A stretch of DNA of 23,323 nt from Clostridia bacterium (lineage in GTDB: Bacteria > Bacillota_A > Clostridia > Christensenellales > Aristaeellaceae), in the NCBI GenBank assembly GCA_017938785.1, contig JAGBAU010000220.1, forward strand, positions 1 through 23,323, in the 5' to 3' direction. The position numbers and the translations under genes were made by a program. Each line of letters begins with the position of its first letter. Positions within the stretch are counted from its first letter, which is position 1. Below the pieces are notes generated by a model. It was not told the DNA's origin, did not search any database, and saw only the letters and a list, made by a program, of their open reading frames with translations. This document shows, one piece after another, positions 22,675 to 23,323 of this stretch.

Positions 22675-23223
22675 ATGCTTACCTGGGCGATACTGGCCAT
22701 CGAAAATGAGAGCGACCGGGAATTTATAGAGCGGTTGTATACGCAGAATTATGCGCTGATGTTCCAAAAGGCAAAGGGTGTTTTGAAGAATGCTCAGCGT
22801 GCGGAGGATGCAGTGGAGGCGGTTATGCTGAAGCTGATCGACCGCATTGATCTGCTGCACGCCTGCAATTCAACTTCACTGCGTTCGTATCTGCTTACAT
22901 GCGTTCGCAATGAAGCAATCGGGCAGCTTCGCAAAGACGGAAAGCTCTATCCTGGCGATGCAGAGGAAAAACTGCGTATATTGCCGGATGGTAGTGATGC
23001 CGTGGATGCGAAGCTATTGTATCGGGAGCAGGTGCGATCTCTGGTAAAGGCGCTGCAGAGCCTGCCGGAGAGGGAATGCCTGGCGTTGCGCATGAAGTAT
23101 TACGAGCATATGGGCGATGCTGAAATCGGTACAATACTCGGCATCAAAGCAAGTGCTGTGCGCTCACTGATTGGCCGTGCCCGCAGGAAAGTATTTGAAC
23201 TTCTGAGAGAGGAGGAAGCATGA
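22675..23223 (+). CDS. ECF-like sigma-70 family RNA polymerase sigma factor
   Basis: The 182-residue protein has the two-domain layout of extracytoplasmic-function sigma factors. Region 2 spans about 15-87 (FIERLYTQNYALMFQKAKGVLK, then SYLLTCVRNEAIGQLRK), and region 4 spans about 118-178, with the helix-turn-helix MGDAEIGTILGIKASAVRSLIGRARRKV. The linker is short and acidic. It would direct RNA polymerase to a small stress or signal regulon. ATG 22675 has AAAGGAG nine bases upstream. Its TGA overlaps the ATG of the next gene, the normal setting for a cognate anti-sigma factor. No clear sigma-A promoter was found in 22581-22660, so autoregulation from an ECF-type promoter is possible. Confidence 0.9.
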   Translation: MLTWAILAIENESDREFIERLYTQNYALMFQKAKGVLKNAQRAEDAVEAVMLKLIDRIDLLHACNSTSLRSYLLTCVRNEAIGQLRKDGKLYPGDAEEKLRILPDGSDAVDAKLLYREQVRSLVKALQSLPERECLALRMKYYEHMGDAEIGTILGIKASAVRSLIGRARRKVFELLREEEA

Positions 23224-23323
23224 TGAAACAGAACTCCTTCATTCCTGATCATAGCCTGGAAGCGCTTGAGGAAGCTTATCAGGCTGCGCTGCTCAACCTC
23301 GCGTTCCAACAAATTGAACAGGA
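23223..23323 (+). CDS. N-terminus of a gene coupled to the sigma factor (cut by right edge)
   Basis: The frame beginning ATG-AAA-CAG at 23223 (or at an in-frame ATG at 23220) overlaps the sigma factor's TGA. GGAGG lies seven bases before the 23223 start. About 33 residues are visible (MKQNSFIPDHSLEALEEAYQ and a helical, Glu/Gln-rich continuation). By position it is probably a membrane-bound anti-sigma factor, but nothing in the visible residues proves this. Confidence 0.6.
   Translation, partial: MKQNSFIPDHSLEALEEAYQAALLNLAFQQIEQ

Noticed and set aside
20515..22860. A 781-codon minus-strand frame opposite the oxidoreductase, NagB-like and sigma genes
   Set aside because: It crosses a terminator and is a mirror of GC-biased coding on the other strand; the protein has no recognisable domain.
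1..23323. tRNA, rRNA, CRISPR arrays, insertion sequences or phage genes
   Set aside because: No cloverleaf-like segments, regularly spaced repeats, transposase motifs or terminal inverted repeats were recognised by reading both strands; short ones could still be missed without a search tool.

Overview
The window looks like a chromosomal segment of an anaerobic member of the Clostridia. The main evidence is a SCIFF ribosomal-peptide precursor next to its radical SAM/SPASM maturase, which is a hallmark pair of that class. Supporting signs are strong AGGAGG-type ribosome binding sites, consensus sigma-A promoters, a ferredoxin-tailed aldo/keto reductase and a FliB-like cysteine-rich protein. Base composition is fairly GC-rich in genes and AT-rich in promoters, so a gut or rumen lineage is plausible, but genus cannot be read from the sequence. 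I see no tRNA, rRNA, CRISPR array, insertion sequence or phage gene.

Layout. (1) 1-1543, minus strand: an exported GH3 beta-N-acetylhexosaminidase followed by a ROK sugar kinase cut by the left edge; this fits cell-wall or amino-sugar recycling. (2) 1699-5687, plus strand: a FliB-like protein, then the SCIFF peptide, a strong intrinsic terminator, the SCIFF maturase, and an Orn/Lys/Arg-decarboxylase-like PLP enzyme that overlaps the maturase by one base. (3) 5714-9709, minus strand: two small integral membrane proteins (one DUF5058-like), a membrane-anchored M20 peptidase and an aldo/keto reductase with two [4Fe-4S] motifs, packed as one operon. (4) 9931-10587, plus strand: a stand-alone C39-like cysteine peptidase-fold protein, divergent from block 3 across a palindrome. 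(5) 10629-16885, minus strand: oppBCDF, an alanine racemase homologue and an M20 amidohydrolase, with oppA divergent at 17181-18776. oppD carries an in-frame TAG exactly at the Walker B glutamate. (6) 19039-22530, plus strand: a ROK-family repressor, then, from its own near-consensus promoter, a Gfo/Idh/MocA oxidoreductase and a divergent NagB-like protein. (7) 22675-end, plus strand: an ECF-like sigma factor translationally coupled to a gene cut by the right edge.

Taken together the genes describe import and intracellular breakdown of peptides or acylated amino acids (Opp, two M20 enzymes, the C39-like protein, alanine racemase) and amino-sugar handling (GH3, ROK kinase, NagB-like protein, ROK repressor), beside a RiPP locus. 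The points most worth checking are the SCIFF precursor lacking the usual Thr acceptor, the decarboxylase coupled to its maturase, the uncharacterised membrane pair with its M20 peptidase, the nonsense codon in oppD, and the NagB homologue lacking a catalytic-relay residue.
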